DNA from: Parasponia andersonii
Taxonomy: Eukaryota; Streptophyta; Magnoliopsida; Rosales; Cannabaceae
Direction: 5' to 3'
Assembly (NCBI GenBank): GCA_002914805.1
Contig: JXTB01000178.1
Coordinates: 323,656-387,655, forward strand
Length of the DNA stretch: 64,000 bases
Of this stretch, positions 45,626-58,800 are shown one piece after another. Made by a program: the position numbers and the translations under genes. The notes below the pieces were generated by a model. That model was not told the DNA's origin. It saw only the letters and a list, made by a program, of their open reading frames with translations, and did no database searches. Numbering within the stretch: position 1 is the stretch's first letter; every line of letters starts with the position of its first letter.

Positions 45626-47499
45626 TGTTGGAAATATGCCTTAGAAAGAAATTTCTTTATTTGACATTTCAAACAATATTTATTGGATTTAAGTGTGATC
45701 TATTTATTATTAATAAATTCCATATTATGTCCTAGTTATATACATGTGATGTTTATATTTTCTATTATACAAATGTCTAAAAGTTTCCATGACAAATAAT
45801 AAGTAATAAAGAATTGTTCGTGTGAAGTGTTCACATGTGAGAGACTAAATTTTTTATTTTATTATGTCGAAATTAAAAGTTGGCATTCGGCATATAAAGA
45901 TGGAATATTTTATTTTGCTATAAAATGTAGTATTGTCTATTTCAACAGGATTGATGAAATCTCCAATTATCGAAATAACTGACTTCAGATAAAAAGACTA
46001 ATGCGTTATAAGAAAGTAATAACTTTATTGAACTGAACAAAGTAAAAATAGAATTTGAGGTTAAGTATCGTAACTCAATATTCTATATTTCACTAATCTA
46101 GTAGTATTGCAAGATTACCTTAATCCTAGTAATTGTCGGACTTACTTTTATGAGTTTTATCTTTTTAACTTACTAAAGGACTAGTTTTGATGATATGGTT
46201 CGAACTCCAATATCTTGGAAGTTAAGATTTGTGAATTGACGAAAACATATTTCATGATTTGGACACTATGCATATAATATCACTTTGACTTTTTTTTAAC
46301 GACTTGGATAATAAAAGACCCGGCGCCAAGTACTCACTTTGTGAATTTGACTGTATTTGTATGGGTAGTTACAAACACCGTAGCCAATTATTATTCATTA
46401 GATGAAAAATGGTAACTCAAAGGTAAATATGTACTAGAAGAGTAATACAGAATTTCATCTCACTAGTATGGTATTGAATCGAGGGTATATCTGCAGGTAC
46501 AGTATATATGCTAAATGGATCAAGTCAATTAAAGTGTTAATTAACTTCATAGAAAATATATGACATTTAGTCTAAGAGTGCAATATTGGGCCTATAGTAG
46601 AGTGCCTCAATATTAATGGACAATGCCCAGTCATAATTAAGAGTTAATTATAACTGAGTAGTTAGCCCATTGGAGCTTAGACTATTTAGATCCATAAGAT
46701 TCCCTGTCTAGCTCACACATAGTCCAATACTAATTAAATGGTTAGTTGAGCCCAATAAGCCCATTAGGGTTTATATCACTCTAATACTTAAGAGAAAAGT
46801 TCTCTTAAGCCTCTATACAGTAGTTACATACCTACTACATGCACAATAATTGTGCTTAACATGATATAGAGAGAAAAAAAAAAGAGTGAGAGAGTCGAGC
46901 TATTGCGGGAGCAATCCCGAGCTCGCTCATGGCTACCGAGGAAGAGATATCAAGGAGAAGGAAGAGCATCTTCCGGATCATCTGCTCATCTCTTGTTCGG
47001 AATCAAGAAGGTACGCACACACTGAATTATTCAACGGGCTCTAGAGAATAGACGGGAAGGCTCAATAGTTGTAAATGATATAGAATGATAATTATCAATA
47101 AGAATTTAATTAGTACAATAGCATGATATTTATTATATTGTTGGAATAGTAAGTTATTACTAATCCAATCCAAAACCTAAATATAAAGTTATAGTCAAGT
47201 GTATCCTTGAGTATCTTCAAAAAAAATAGGAACTATATACTTTTTTATTCTGAAGAAAGATCTAAATTATGTAAAATATATTAATTTGGATGCTCGATCT
47301 GAAAATATACTGCAGAGGATCAACTTTTTGTTATGTACTAGCCCTAGTAGGGAGACATTATAATGAGTAAGATAGTCTTAGCAAAAGAACCTTACTAATT
47401 TATTTAACAAATCTTTAGCAATCAAAGTATTTGAGAATCACCTAGAAGGAATGGGACTACGTAATATATTACATCTGCTTCAAAGAGCAAGTGGGAGAT

Positions 47500-48470
47500 T
47501 GTTGAAAATATGCTCTAAAAGGCAGTTTCTTTGTTTGACATTTTAAACAGTATTATTTGGATTTAAGTGTTATCTATTCGTTGTTAATAAATTTTATATG
47601 TCCCATTTATATACATTTGATGTTTATGTTTTCTATTATACAAATGTCTAAAAGTTTCCATGACAAATAATGAGTAATAAAGAATTATTTGTGTAAAGTG
47701 TTCACACGTGAGAGACTAAATTTTTTATTTCATTATGGCGAAATTAAAAGTTCACATTCTGCAGATAAAGATAGAATACTTTATTTTACTATAGAATGTA
47801 GTGTTGTCTATTTCAATGGGATTGATGAAGTCTCCAATCATCAAAGTGTCTGACTTCAGATAGAAATATTAGTGCGTTATAAGAAAGTTATAAGTGTATT
47901 GAACTAGACCAAGTAAAAATAGAATTTGAGGTTAAGTACCGTAACTCAATATTCTATCTTTCACTAATCTAGTACTATTACAAGATTACCTTAATCCTAA
48001 TGATTGTCGAACTTGTTTTCATGAGTTTTATCTTTTTAACTTACTAAAGAACTAGTTCTGATTATATAGTTTGAACTTTGGTATCTTGGAAGATATGATT
48101 TGTGAATTGATGAGAACACCCTTCATGATTTGGATACCATGCATATAATGTCACTTTGAGTTTTTTTAAGGACTTAGATTAAAAAAAAAACCTAGGTGCA
48201 AGGTATTCACTTTGTGAATTTCACTGTGTTTGTATGGGCAGTTACAAATACTGTAATCAATTATTATCTATTAGATGAAAAATAGTTGTGAAGCACTTCC
48301 AGGTTTTATCTAAATCAAGATCCATGAATTGATTTATGTTAGATCAACGATCCTATGTTTTGTTTTGTAAAGTTTCAAAAAAAAATTTAAAATATCTATT
48401 CCGCTGCGTTCTTGAATCGTTTACAAAGCTACAAATCATTTTTCGAAATTTTTTTTCAGAATTTCCAACA
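47500..48470 (+). repeat. Shared middle LTR of the tandem copia remnant
   Basis: Aligns with 45626-46405 and then diverges because of a deletion. It ends TTCCAACA just before the primer-like site. Typical start and end dinucleotides TG...CA are present. Confidence 0.8.
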
Positions 48471-48850
48471 ATTGGTACCATAACAAAGGTTTTTGATGAT
48501 CTAGCATATCTTGTTCATGTTAATTCTCTTTCGTTTGATGATCTTTGATTTCTATGATGATCTTTGTAGTTATGTTTGGTCTTGTTAATATTTATGAGTA
48601 TACTCTATTATGTATGATGATTGATTGATTTAATGAGTTTAAATGATAATCAATTAGATGTTACTATGAGTTTATGATCATGTGTTTTTTCGTTCTCGAT
48701 GATTATTCTAGAATGTTCTTAATTTTCTATGTGTTTATGTTTCCTATTCCTGATAAAACTGTACGTAGAAAGTTGTTTAATCTTTAATTATGTTTCATTT
48801 TTGAGAAAAAATGTTTGACAATTAAGTTATGGATTTTTTCGGATTTGAAA
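48470..48850 (+). other. Leader of the truncated copia unit
   Basis: Starts with the primer-like ATTGGTACCATAAC at 48471, then AT-rich sequence without a convincing ORF. It leads into the GC-rich repeat region. Confidence 0.5.
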
Positions 48851-49108
48851 ATGGTACGAGGTGGCACACGCTAAGAGTCGTGCACGCCACCCATGTTGTC
48901 GTGGTGGGGAGACCTGCTCACTGGCCACACGGTTGGCAACTCGCACATTGGCCACGCGGGAGCATCCCTGCATGCTAGCCATGCAGGTGGCACCCCATGC
49001 GCTGGCTGCATGAGCATTGCCCCACTCCCGTGACCACGCAGGTGGCACCTCGTGCGCTAGTCGCACGAGTGTTGCCTCACTCCCATGGTCACGCGGGCTT
49101 TGTCCTGC
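48848..49108. repeat. GC-rich minisatellite, 55-base units with hairpins
   Basis: Two full units (48979-49033 and 49034-49088) start CCA(T/C)GCAGGTGGCACC and contain a hairpin. In unit 2 it is CTCGTGCG...CGCACGAG; in unit 1 CATGC...GCATG. Partial units flank them (48951-48978 and 49089-49098). The GC content is far above the surrounding DNA. The right end abuts NLR sequence at about 49109. Confidence 0.8.
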
Positions 49109-49586
49109 TCTATTGAACAACATGTTGTAGGTGAAGTTAATATCGTTGAACATCTAATCAGTCCTATGGATCAGTATTTGTTAACAAAAAGATACTTGTT
49201 TGCGTTTGATGATATTTGGCAAACAGATTTTTGGTGCATCATGAGACATGCTTTGCCTAGAAATCACAAAGCTAGTAGAATAATTGTCACGATACGAAAT
49301 GATATAGCTGCAACTTCTTGTAAAAAGACATTATGTGATCCTTTCATAAAACTACAACCTTGGTCTCAAGAAATAGCTTGGGAACTGTTTAACAAGAAGG
49401 CATTCTGGTACAAGTTTGATGGCTTTTGTCCAAAGGAGTTAGAAGAATTATCTCTTGAAATTATTAGGAAATACAAAGGCTTGCTGCTTGTAATTGCATC
49501 AGTAGGTTATTTGTTAACCCTTAATGAAAAGGTTGCGTCTGAATGGCAAAAGATGCATGATGCTCTTTGTTAAGAGGTGGAAACTA
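49109..49586 (+). pseudogene. CNL pseudogene, NB-ARC block
   Basis: Reads from the region after the P-loop, through kinase-2 (FAFDDIW, with V-to-A and V-to-I changes) and RNBS-B (ASRIIVTIRND), to the degenerated GLPL (GLLLVIAS). It ends at KMHDALC followed by a stop where the intact copy has S-E-L-E-T-N. The copia TSD AACTA is at 49582-49586. Confidence 0.9.
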
Positions 49587-49926
49587 TGGGCAAAATAGGA
49601 GAGAAATGATAGGCAAAAAACAACAATACTACATATATTTCAAGTCTGATTACAATCTTCAAAATAGAAGAGAAACGGTAGGCAAAAAAATCAATACTTC
49701 ATATATTTCAAGTCTGATTACAATCTTCTTTTATAGACTGATCAGTCACAATATAAATACCAATCTCAACCTAAAAAATAGCAACAAAAATATATAGAAA
49801 TAAATTGAAATAAATTAGAAGATAATTTTCTAAAATATCTCAAGAATCAAATATAAAATCATTAGAGATATTTTGGCTATCTAACTAAGAAAATAAATAA
49901 TAAAAAGATATCCTAAAATATTTAAT
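49587..49926 (-). repeat. Copia element 1, 3' LTR
   Basis: Starts TGGGCAAAATAGGAG. A block of about 75 bases ending AAGTCTGATTACAATCTT is duplicated in tandem, which accounts for its extra length over the other LTR. Confidence 0.85.
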
Positions 49927-50179
49927 ACTCCTTTTCAAGCTAGACTAAACAAATTCATCAAACTCAGCTTGCCAACCAATTTTTCAAAGATAGGCCTTGA
50001 GATACTCTTGGTCAACAAATCTGCAACCTGTTCTGATGAAGTGACACAGGACGTACAAACAATCCCTTTTTTCTATCTTCTCTTTAATAAAATGTTTGTC
50101 TATCTCAACATATTTGGTTCAGTTATGATGTACCAAATTATGCGAAATATTGATAGCTACCTTATTATCACAAAATAGC

Positions 50180-53100
50180 TTCATCAGTTCCTCCTTAGTC
50201 ACCTTGAGCTCTTCTAACAATATCTTCAACCATAACAATTCACATATTCCTGGAGCTATTGCCCTAAACTCAGCTTTAGTACTGCTTTTGGAAATGATAG
50301 ATTGCTTCTTACTCCTCTAAATTATTAAGTTCCCCTAAACAAATGTATAATATCCTGAAGTTGACTTTCTATCATCAACGATACTTACCTAGTCCTCTTT
50401 AGTAAATTCCTCTATGCTTCTTTTAAGGTTTTTCTTGAAGAGTAATCCTCTTTCTAGTGTCCCTTTCAAGTACTTTAGTATTCGGTAGATAGCTTCCAAA
50501 TGTGCTTTATAAGGTGAATGCATGAATTGACTAACAATACTAATAGTAAATGCAATGTCAAGTCATATATGAGAAAGGAATATAATTCTACCTACTAAAC
50601 GTTGATACCTCCCTTTTTCAACTAGAGCTCTACCAGAAAATTTTCCTAATTTGATACTTGGATCTATTAGTGTTTTTGCATGTTCGCTTCTTAATAAACC
50701 TGTTTCTACCGATAGGTGAAGTATATATTTCTTTTGGAAAACCAAGATACCATACTTGCTTCTCAACACTTCCATTTCCAAGAATACCTTAATTCTCTCA
50801 AATCTTTAAATCTCAAATTTGTTTGCAAGGTTTTCCTTTAATTTAATCATCTCATCTTCATCATCTCCAGTAAAATGATGTCATCAACATAAACAATGAA
50901 TATTGCTAGCTTGTCTCCCATATGCTTAAAGAATAAGATATGATCGGTCTATGCTCGCTTGTAACCTTGTTGTCGAACTGCTCTTGTGAATTTATCAAAC
51001 CAGGCTCAGGGTAATTATTTCAAACTATATAGAGACTTTTTCAGCTTACACACTCTACCAGACTCTTTCCAATTGTCAAAGCCAGGAGGAAGTTCCATCT
51101 AAACTTCTCCTTCTAAATCATCATTGAGGAAGGCATTTTTCACATCTAATTGTTGCAATTTCTAGTCAAGATTAGCAACTATAGACAATAAGATTTGCAC
51201 AGTGTTCAATTTTGACAATAAGAGCAAAGGTCTTTCGATAATTAATGACATATGTCTGTGTGAACCCTTTTGCTACCAATCTGGCTTTGTATAGATCAAT
51301 ATTGCCATTGGAGTTATATTTGACTATAAAGACCCATTTGCAGCCCACCAGAACTTTACCATCTAGCTTTTTCATAATTTCCTATGTCACATTCTTTTTT
51401 AGAGTTTTCATCTCTTCCAAAATAGCTTGTTTCCATACTAGAATTCTCACGGCTTCTTCAATGTTGAGTGCATGACTAGACATCCTTCCTCAAGGCAATA
51501 GGAAGATCAAGATCTTTTATTTCATACAAAGAACTAGAAAATGATGTTGTACTTATTTCAAGTTCTGGTTCAGATTCTTGAGCATGCAAAAGAATCATAG
51601 AATTTTCTATCCTATGAATATTTTTCCTATGTGAATAAACAATCAAATCATTTTGCTATTGTGGTTGTTTGTCTGTCGACAAATCATTATGATTTGAAGG
51701 CATCATATTTTCAGCAACTAGTTCAGTTTTAGCTTCTAGTGGAAGTTGAGCTAGAGATGAATTTGGTTGGGCTAGAGATGGATTTGGAAATAGGTAGTTA
51801 TGATTATTGTTTGTGGTTATTGGTAATGAAGGCAGAGGTAAGCCATGTTCCCAAAAATTATCTTCGAGTTTGTTCTCCCTCTAAAAGGAATTTTTGGCAT
51901 AAAATAGACAATTTTTAGAAAAGGTAACATCCATAGAAATAAAATATTTTTGTTTTTCTGGTGAATAGCACTTGTAATTCTTTTGTGTTATTGAATAGTT
52001 AAGAAAGACATATTTAAGGATCTAGGATTTAGCTTTGACCTATTCGATAAGTGATTATGAACAAAAAAAAATGCATCCAAAAACTTTGAGAGGTAAAGAA
52101 GTGAATAGCTGTATTTTGAGAAAGAAGCTCACAAATTTATTTAGTGTAGTTTGGTATTGAAAGAGAGAAATAGGAATTCTATTGGTGGTAAACATAAGTG
52201 ATCGGGCAACCTCGAGGAGATAGCGATTTTTCTTCTCAGCAATCTCATTTTGTTATAGGTTGTTATTACATGAACTTTGGTATATTATGCCATGGTCTAA
52301 AAGATAGTTTCTAAGTATTGAGTTAAAATACTCTTTCCCATTATCTATGTGCAAAATTTGAATTTTCCCTTGAAATTGAGTCCTAACAATGGAATGAAAA
52401 TTTTTAAAAGTTTGTTCTGAATCAGACTTCTCTTTCATTAAATATACCTAACATATTCTTATGTGATCGTCAATAAAGGTGATAAATTATTTGAAGCCCT
52501 TTTGATTCCAAACACGATAAGGACTCCAAATATCACTATAAATCATGGCAATGACTTATAAGATTAAGGATTAAAAGTAGCACGATAATGCTTAGCTAAT
52601 TGACATGCTTCACATTGAAAATAGGCAAGCTCTCTATTGAGAAATAATTCAGGGAACAAATGTTTTAAATAGGGAAAATTTAGATGGCCTAACCTATGAT
52701 ACCACAACATTATTTTATCCTTTGTCATTGAGGAATAATTACAACTAGCAAATATAGCTTGTTTAATCACATCATAATCTCTCTCAAAGTAGTAGAGCCT
52801 TCCATATTCCTTAACACTACTAATTCTCTTCCCCAAATGATCCTGAAATAAAAACTCATGATGTGACAATAATACCATACAATCTAAATCCTCTATTATT
52901 TTTCTAATAGATAAAAGATTGCAAGCCAATTTAGGGACATGAGGTATAGAGTTAAGGGTGATATTTGGGGCAATATGAATTGTTCGAGTCCCTACTATAA
53001 CTGAGAAACTACCATCACCAACTCTGATTTTTATGTGCCCGGAACTTGGAGTATATGAAGAAAACAAACTCCCATTACTGGTAATGTGATTAAAAGTCCT

Positions 53101-54250
53101 AGAATCTATTATCCAAGACCCAAGATTCTCAGCAAGTCTATTTCTAATGGATAAACAAATACATCAATGGGCCAAAAGAGAATTATGTGGCTGTGATGTA
53201 GTCAAAAGTTTGTAAAACTGCTCCAGTTGTTCCTTGCTTAGAGTAATCAGGTGTGTTTCAATGTTGGCCTTCTTCTCTAGGGAATCTATTTCGGTTGTAT
53301 TGGCTTAGGGACCCCTTCCATCATTCTTATTTATCTTCTCCTTCCAATTGGCAGGTTTGCCATGAAGCTTCCAGCAAGTCTCATAGGTATGATATGAACT
53401 ATTGCAATGATCACAATAGAGATTTCCTCATTTCTGTCTAGTCCGAGTTCTGTTGCCACTAGAATTATATTGGTTGTGCACAGCCATAACTGAGTTATCA
53501 GTGACAATCGGGTCATTTGATCCACCAGGCATTTTTTGTTTCTGACATTCTTTGCATCTCACTTCAGCAAATATGTCGTCAATATGAGGCAATGACTTTA
53601 GAGTAAGAGTTCAGCCTCTAACTTTATCAAGATCCTTGTTCAAGCAAGAGACAAAATCGTAGATTCTCTCCTTATCTACAATAGAATTGTACATGGCAGC
53701 ATCTTCTTGGCACTTCAAATTATGATTGTTGAACAAGTCCAATTCTTGCTATAGTGTTGTGAGAGTAATGAAATACTCCATAACACTCAAATCTCCTTGT
53801 TTTAGATTTCTCACCCTATCTCACAGATCACACATCTGAGAAGAATTTTTCAGATCAGAATATCGTCTACAAATAGCATCCTACATCTTTTGTGCAGTAG
53901 GATACAACATAAAATTTCGGCTCATATCCTCACTCATAGAATTAATTAGCCAAGCCATAACAATAGAATTTTTAGCATCCCAAGTATGAAACGTAGAATC
54001 TTCTTTGTCTGGATGGGGTTTAGTGACATTGATATAACTTAATTTTCCACACCAATGAATTTCCATCTAAATCGATGTCGACCATTGGAGGAAATTTTTT
54101 CCATTAAATTTGTGAGACATAATTTGAAGGATTACTGAAGAATCAGACAGAGTAGAAGTAGCTGCAGTAGCAATTGTGGGTGCCAACTAGACAATTTTAG
54201 ATAAAACCCCTTAGTGGCTCCCTACTACTCTGATAAGTGCCATTTTATAC
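50180..54250 (-). pseudogene. Copia element 1 gag-pol, decayed
   Basis: On the minus strand: gag with KNSIVMAWLINSMSEDMS (about 53950), zinc knuckle CDHCNSSYHTYETCWKLHG (about 53400), protease-region WIIDSRTFNHI (about 53110, catalytic D-S-G lost) and GAG_pre-integrase WYHRLGHLNFPYLKHL with CEACQLAKH (53067-52564). Integrase core remnant HIDNGKEYFNS is at 52438-52253. RT pieces are VGCKWVFIVKYNSNG (51375-51172) and SLHLSVE-like/KGRYQRLVGRIIFLSH (50781-50563). Many stops and gaps separate them. Copia order (integrase before RT) is clear. Confidence 0.85.
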
Positions 54251-54280
54251 ATATCTCTCAACTATTTTTCTGATACTATA

Positions 54281-54542
54281 TGGGCAAAATAGGAGAGAAA
54301 TGATAGACAAAAAATAGCCATACTTCATATATTTCAAGTCTAATTATAATCTTCTTTTATAGTCTGATCAGTCACAACACAAACACCAATCTCACCCTAA
54401 AAAATAGTAACAAAAATAAATTGAAATAAATTAGGCGATAATTTCCTAAAATATCTCAAGAATCAAATCTGAAATCATTAGAGATATTTCGTCTATCTAA
54501 CTAAGGAAACAAATAATAAAAAGATATCCTGAAATATTCAAT
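54281..54542 (-). repeat. Copia element 1, 5' LTR
   Basis: Starts TGGGCAAAATAGGAG and ends CTGAAATATTCAAT on the plus strand. It matches 49587-49926 apart from the duplication there. The exact inner terminus is set by the TSD and may be one or two bases off. Confidence 0.85.
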
Positions 54543-55260
54543 AACTAATCCTAAACTTTCAAACATTTCAAAAATCCTCTTCTTAGTTATCATAACTTGC
54601 CTTATTATCTTAAATTTTGCTTCCTATATTTCGGCATCTTTCTTGAAGATCATTTGAGTGCAAATGAAAGATTATATAGATATTGGATTGTCGAAGGTTT
54701 CATTAAAGAGAAAAGAAATAACTAGAACAAGTTGCCGAAGAATACTTGAATGAACTCATCCAACGAAACTTGGTTCAAATATGGGGCTTGTTAGGTAGGT
54801 ATGATAAATTGTGCCAAGTACATGATTTAGTACATTATTTCATTCTTTCAAGGAACAATATGTCAAACTTTGGATGGAAATAAGTCAACCACTACAGGGA
54901 GAAGTTGCAGCATATCAATAATCCATGATGGTGCCAAAAATATTATGGAGAGTATTGAAGATTGTGGTGCTCGTTCAATGTTACTTTTTAACATCAATAG
55001 GTTGACTAAGGCATGGTGGCTTTCATGGTCAACTAGCTTGAAAGCCTCAAAAAATTTAAGCTTTTGAAGGTGTTGGATCTCAAAGATGTTCCCTTTGAGT
55101 ATCTCCAAAACGAAGTGGGAAATTTATTCCTCCTGAAATACTTATGCTTAAGAAACACAAAATTTAAGAAGATTCCTAAGTATTATAGGCAATATAAGCA
55201 ATCTAGAGATATTGGATCCTCTATATAGCCCCAAAATTGAGCTACCTGTAGAGGTTAACA
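54543..55260 (+). pseudogene. CNL pseudogene, ARC2 and first LRR block
   Basis: Continues the receptor directly after the first copia: [29 protein letters not shown], then frame loss at about 54718. VHDLVHYFIL-like sequence follows (about 54820), and LRR coding to 55260 (LRNTKFKKIPK). Small indels relative to the intact copy break the frame repeatedly. It ends with the TSD TAACA of the second copia. Confidence 0.9.
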
Positions 55261-55803
55261 TGTTGATGTGTGAAAGATGTGTCCCATCACCCCATTAGCT
55301 CATTTTACTAAGCATTTAATACTTTGAATGAAAGCACATGATGGCCATATATATAAAGCTGTGTGAAAGAATTTTGAACAAGGCAAATCAATATATAACT
55401 GTGGAGTTAATATGGAAAGCCGTGTACAGATATTGATAGGGATTGGTGAAATTTAAGCCTACAAAAATATAGACTTGTTCTCTGCATTCTATCATCCCAA
55501 AGTATGAGAAACACCAAGTATTGTGAAAGTAAAATTACAGTGAGTTTACTCTTGAGAATTAGGTATTTTTCTCTTAGGTGTAATCAGGGTCTAGGGTGTG
55601 AGTTGAAAGTATTGAGTATAAACACTTGTAAAGGTTCCTTTTCTTCCAATAGTGAAGATCTACAGGAGCTCTATGGACGTAGCTAATTTGGTGAACCACG
55701 CTAATTTTGTGTGTATCTTATTTATTTATTTCGGTATTATTTTTCACATTTATTTTTATTGCTTCCACTATTATATACCTATTAAGGAGGTTATTCCCTA
55801 ACA
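55261..55803 (+). repeat. Copia element 2, 5' LTR
   Basis: 543 bases. Contains TATATATAAAGC at about 55350, a possible TATA box. It matches 59676-60225. Confidence 0.95.
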
Positions 55804-55840
55804 ACTAGTATCAGAGCAAAGCTTCAATTTAGTGGGAGCG

Positions 55841-58800
55841 ATGGCCAGAGGTGAAGCATTAGGTCCTGGAATTGACAAGTTCGATGGTATAAACTTCTCG
55901 TACTGGAGATTGCAGATTAATAATTATCTGTATAGCTAAAAATTACATTAACCTCTATCAGGGAGGAAACTCGAGAAGATAGAGAATGACAACTGGGAAC
56001 TCCTTGATCAATAGGTGTTAGGCATGATCCGATTAACGCTAATGAAGAATGTTGCTCATAATGTGGCAGAGACAAAAACCACAACAGAGATGATGAGCAT
56101 CCTGTCAGATATGTATGAAAAGTCGTCGAAAAATAACAAGGTATATTTGATGAAGAAGTTTTTTTTATTTAAAGATGGGAGAAAGTGCTTCAATTATAGC
56201 ATATATTAATGAGTTCAATACTATCCTTTCTCAGTTGATGTACATCGAAATTAATTTCGACGATGAAGTTCGTGCTTTAATTCTTTTAGCATCTCTACCA
56301 AATAGCTGAGAACTAATGAGGGCTATGATAAGCAATTTTGTAGGCAAAGGAAAGCTGCAATTCAATGATATTAGAGACCGAATTTTGGCAAAAGAAGTTC
56401 GCAAAATTGATTCGGGTGAAGATGCATCATCGAGTTCTGCCCTAGATCTCGAGAATAGGGGCAGGAGCTACGAGAAGAATTCTATCCTAGGTCGTGGCAG
56501 ATCCAAGTCAAGGAATAGCAAAGACAAGTCTAGATACAGAAGAAGACTGGAATGATGGAATTGTAGCAAGACTAGCCACATAAAGAAGAATTACAGAGTA
56601 CTAAGGAAAGACGATAGTAGAAACGATGCGAATACTGTGACTGATGAGGTACAAGACACTTTACTATTATCTATAGATAATCCAATTGACTCTTCGGTCT
56701 TAGACTCTGGAACTTTATTTCATACCACTACATACTGTGATGTATTAGAGAATTATGTTACTGGTAATTATGGAAAGGTTTATCTAGCCGATGGAGAACC
56801 TTTAGATATTGTTGGTACGGGTGATATCCATCTGAGGATGTCAAACGAATCGGTATAGAAAATCCAAAAAGTAAGGCATGTACTGAGATTGATGTGGAAC
56901 CTCATATCAGTGGGACAATTTGATGAGGAAGGATATAATATGACCTTTTCTGGTGGCTCCTGGAAGGTTAGCAAAGGAGCTATGGTTGTTGCTCAAGGAA
57001 ATAAAACTGGAACTCTTTACATATCTTCCAGTTGAAGAGATACTTTGGTGGCTGTTGATGCTGAAGTTAATTCAAGACTATGGCACTATAGACTTGGGCA
57101 TATGAGCGAGAAGGGAATGAAGATAATGTTGTCAAAAAGAAAGCTGCCAGAGTTAAAGTCTGTTGAGCATAGCCTGTATGAAAGCTGTATCTTTTACAAG
57201 CAGGAAATGGTGAGTTTTTCGAAAGGTGGAAGGGAACCGAAAGCAGTAAAGTTAGAGTTGGTCATACAAATATGTGGGGGCCATCTCCTATGGCATCTCT
57301 TAGAGGTTCTAGATACTATGTGACATTCATTGACGATTCGAGCAGAAAGGTATGGGCTTATTTTTTGAAAAATAAATCTGATGTTTATGATACCTTTAAG
57401 AAATGGAAAGCCATGGTTGAGAATAAGAATAATCTAAAAGTGAAATGCTTACGGTCTGATAATGGAGGAGAATATGATGATGATGATTTCAAGAAATATT
57501 GTGTCGTTAATGGGATCAAGTTTGAGAAAACTATTCCAAAGAAACCTCAACAGAATGGTGTTGCTAAAAGCATGAATAGAACCCTAAATGAACGTGTTAG
57601 GAGCATGAGATTGCACGTAGGATTGCGAAAGACATTTTAGGCCGATGCAGTTAACACTATTGCATATCTTATCAACAGAAGGCCATCATTACCATTGGAT
57701 TGCAAAATACTAGAAGAGGCCTGGAGTAGTAAAGAGGTAAATCTTTCTTTTTTGAAAGTGTTTGGTTGTTTATCTTATGTTCATATTGACTCTACTAGTA
57801 GAAGTAAGCTTGACCCCAAATCTAAGAAGTGTTTCTTTATTAGTTATAGTGATACTTAGTTTGGTTATCGTTTTTAGGATAACCAAAATTGAAAGATCAT
57901 CAGAAGCAGGGATGTCATATTCAATGAGAAGATGATGTATAAGGATAGATTAGGCACCAGAGCTGATGTAAAAAAAAACTGAGGTAATACCATTGAATGA
58001 GATCACAATAGATGAAATGAAGATTAATAATGACGAGAAAGATCAAGAAGTTATAGCACCAGCAGCAGACCCATAGACCCCAATGGGTGAATTTAGAAGA
58101 TCTTCCAAAACAATTCAACCTCCTCAGAGATATTTCCTAGCACTACATTACATTCTATTTAATTATAAAGGTGAGTCAGAGACTTATGAAGAAGTAGTAC
58201 AACATGATGAGTCAACTCAGTGGGAGTTAGCCATGAAAGATGAGATAGATTCTTTGGCATCCAATCAAACATGGGAGTTGACTAAACTACCAGAAGAAAA
58301 GAAAGCATTACACAACAAGTAAGCGTATAATACAAGGCTTGTTGTCAAAGGCTTTCAACAGAAGGAGGTATCGACTACACTGAAATTTTCTCTCCAGTCG
58401 TTAAATTGACCACTATTAGAACAGTGCTCGGATTGGTAGCTAAGGAAGACTTGCATCTAGAGCAGGTAGATGTCAAGAAGGCATTTCTTCATGGTGACTT
58501 GGAGAAAAAATTTATATGAAGCAACCACAAGGTTTGGAATTATGAGAGAAGAAAATAATGTTGTGTAAACTTTAAAAAAGCCTGTATGGCCTGAAACAGA
58601 CTCTAAGACAGTGGTACAAGAAGTTTGATGTATTTATGAGTAACAATAGTTACTTGCAGTACTAGGCAGATCACTACTGTTACATAAAGAGGTTTGACAA
58701 TTCCTATATTATTATATTTGTATATGTAGATGATATGTTGATTGTTGGAGCTAATATGGAGGAAATTGATAAGCTCAAGAAAGAATTGTCAATGGAGTTT

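Larger units (their letters stand above)
45626..48850 (+). mobile_element. Ty1/copia element remnant in tandem LTR arrangement
   Basis: The left LTR starts at 45626 with TGTTGGAAATATGCCTTAGA. A second copy starts at 47500 (TGTTGAAAATATGCTCTAAA) and ends at 48470 (TTCCAACA). The second copy is preceded by a polypurine tract (AGCAAGTGGGAGAT, 47486-47499) and followed by a primer-site-like ATTGGTACCATAACAAAG. It thus serves as a 3' LTR for the left unit and a 5' LTR for a right unit that is cut off near 48850-49108. No pol remains between the LTRs. The second LTR lacks several hundred bases of the first. Confidence 0.75.
49587..54542 (-). mobile_element. Ty1/copia retrotransposon inserted in the CNL pseudogene (element 1)
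   Basis: LTRs 49587-49926 and 54281-54542 are flanked by the perfect duplication AACTA (49582-49586 and 54543-54547). The intact paralogue has the empty site GGAAACTAATCCT, which confirms the junctions. The element is on the minus strand: primer-like site TAGTATCAGA at about 54270-54279, gag, protease, integrase, RT, and GAAAAGGAG tract before the left LTR. The left LTR has an internal 75-base duplication. Many stops are present. Confidence 0.9.

Noticed and set aside
48979-49088. CRISPR-like array
   Set aside because: Only two degenerate head-to-tail 55-base units without unique spacers, in plant DNA; an ordinary minisatellite.
48827-49153. 108-residue minus-strand ORF, alanine- and arginine-rich
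   Set aside because: It is the translation of the GC-rich minisatellite plus flanks; GC-rich repeats lack stop codons by composition.
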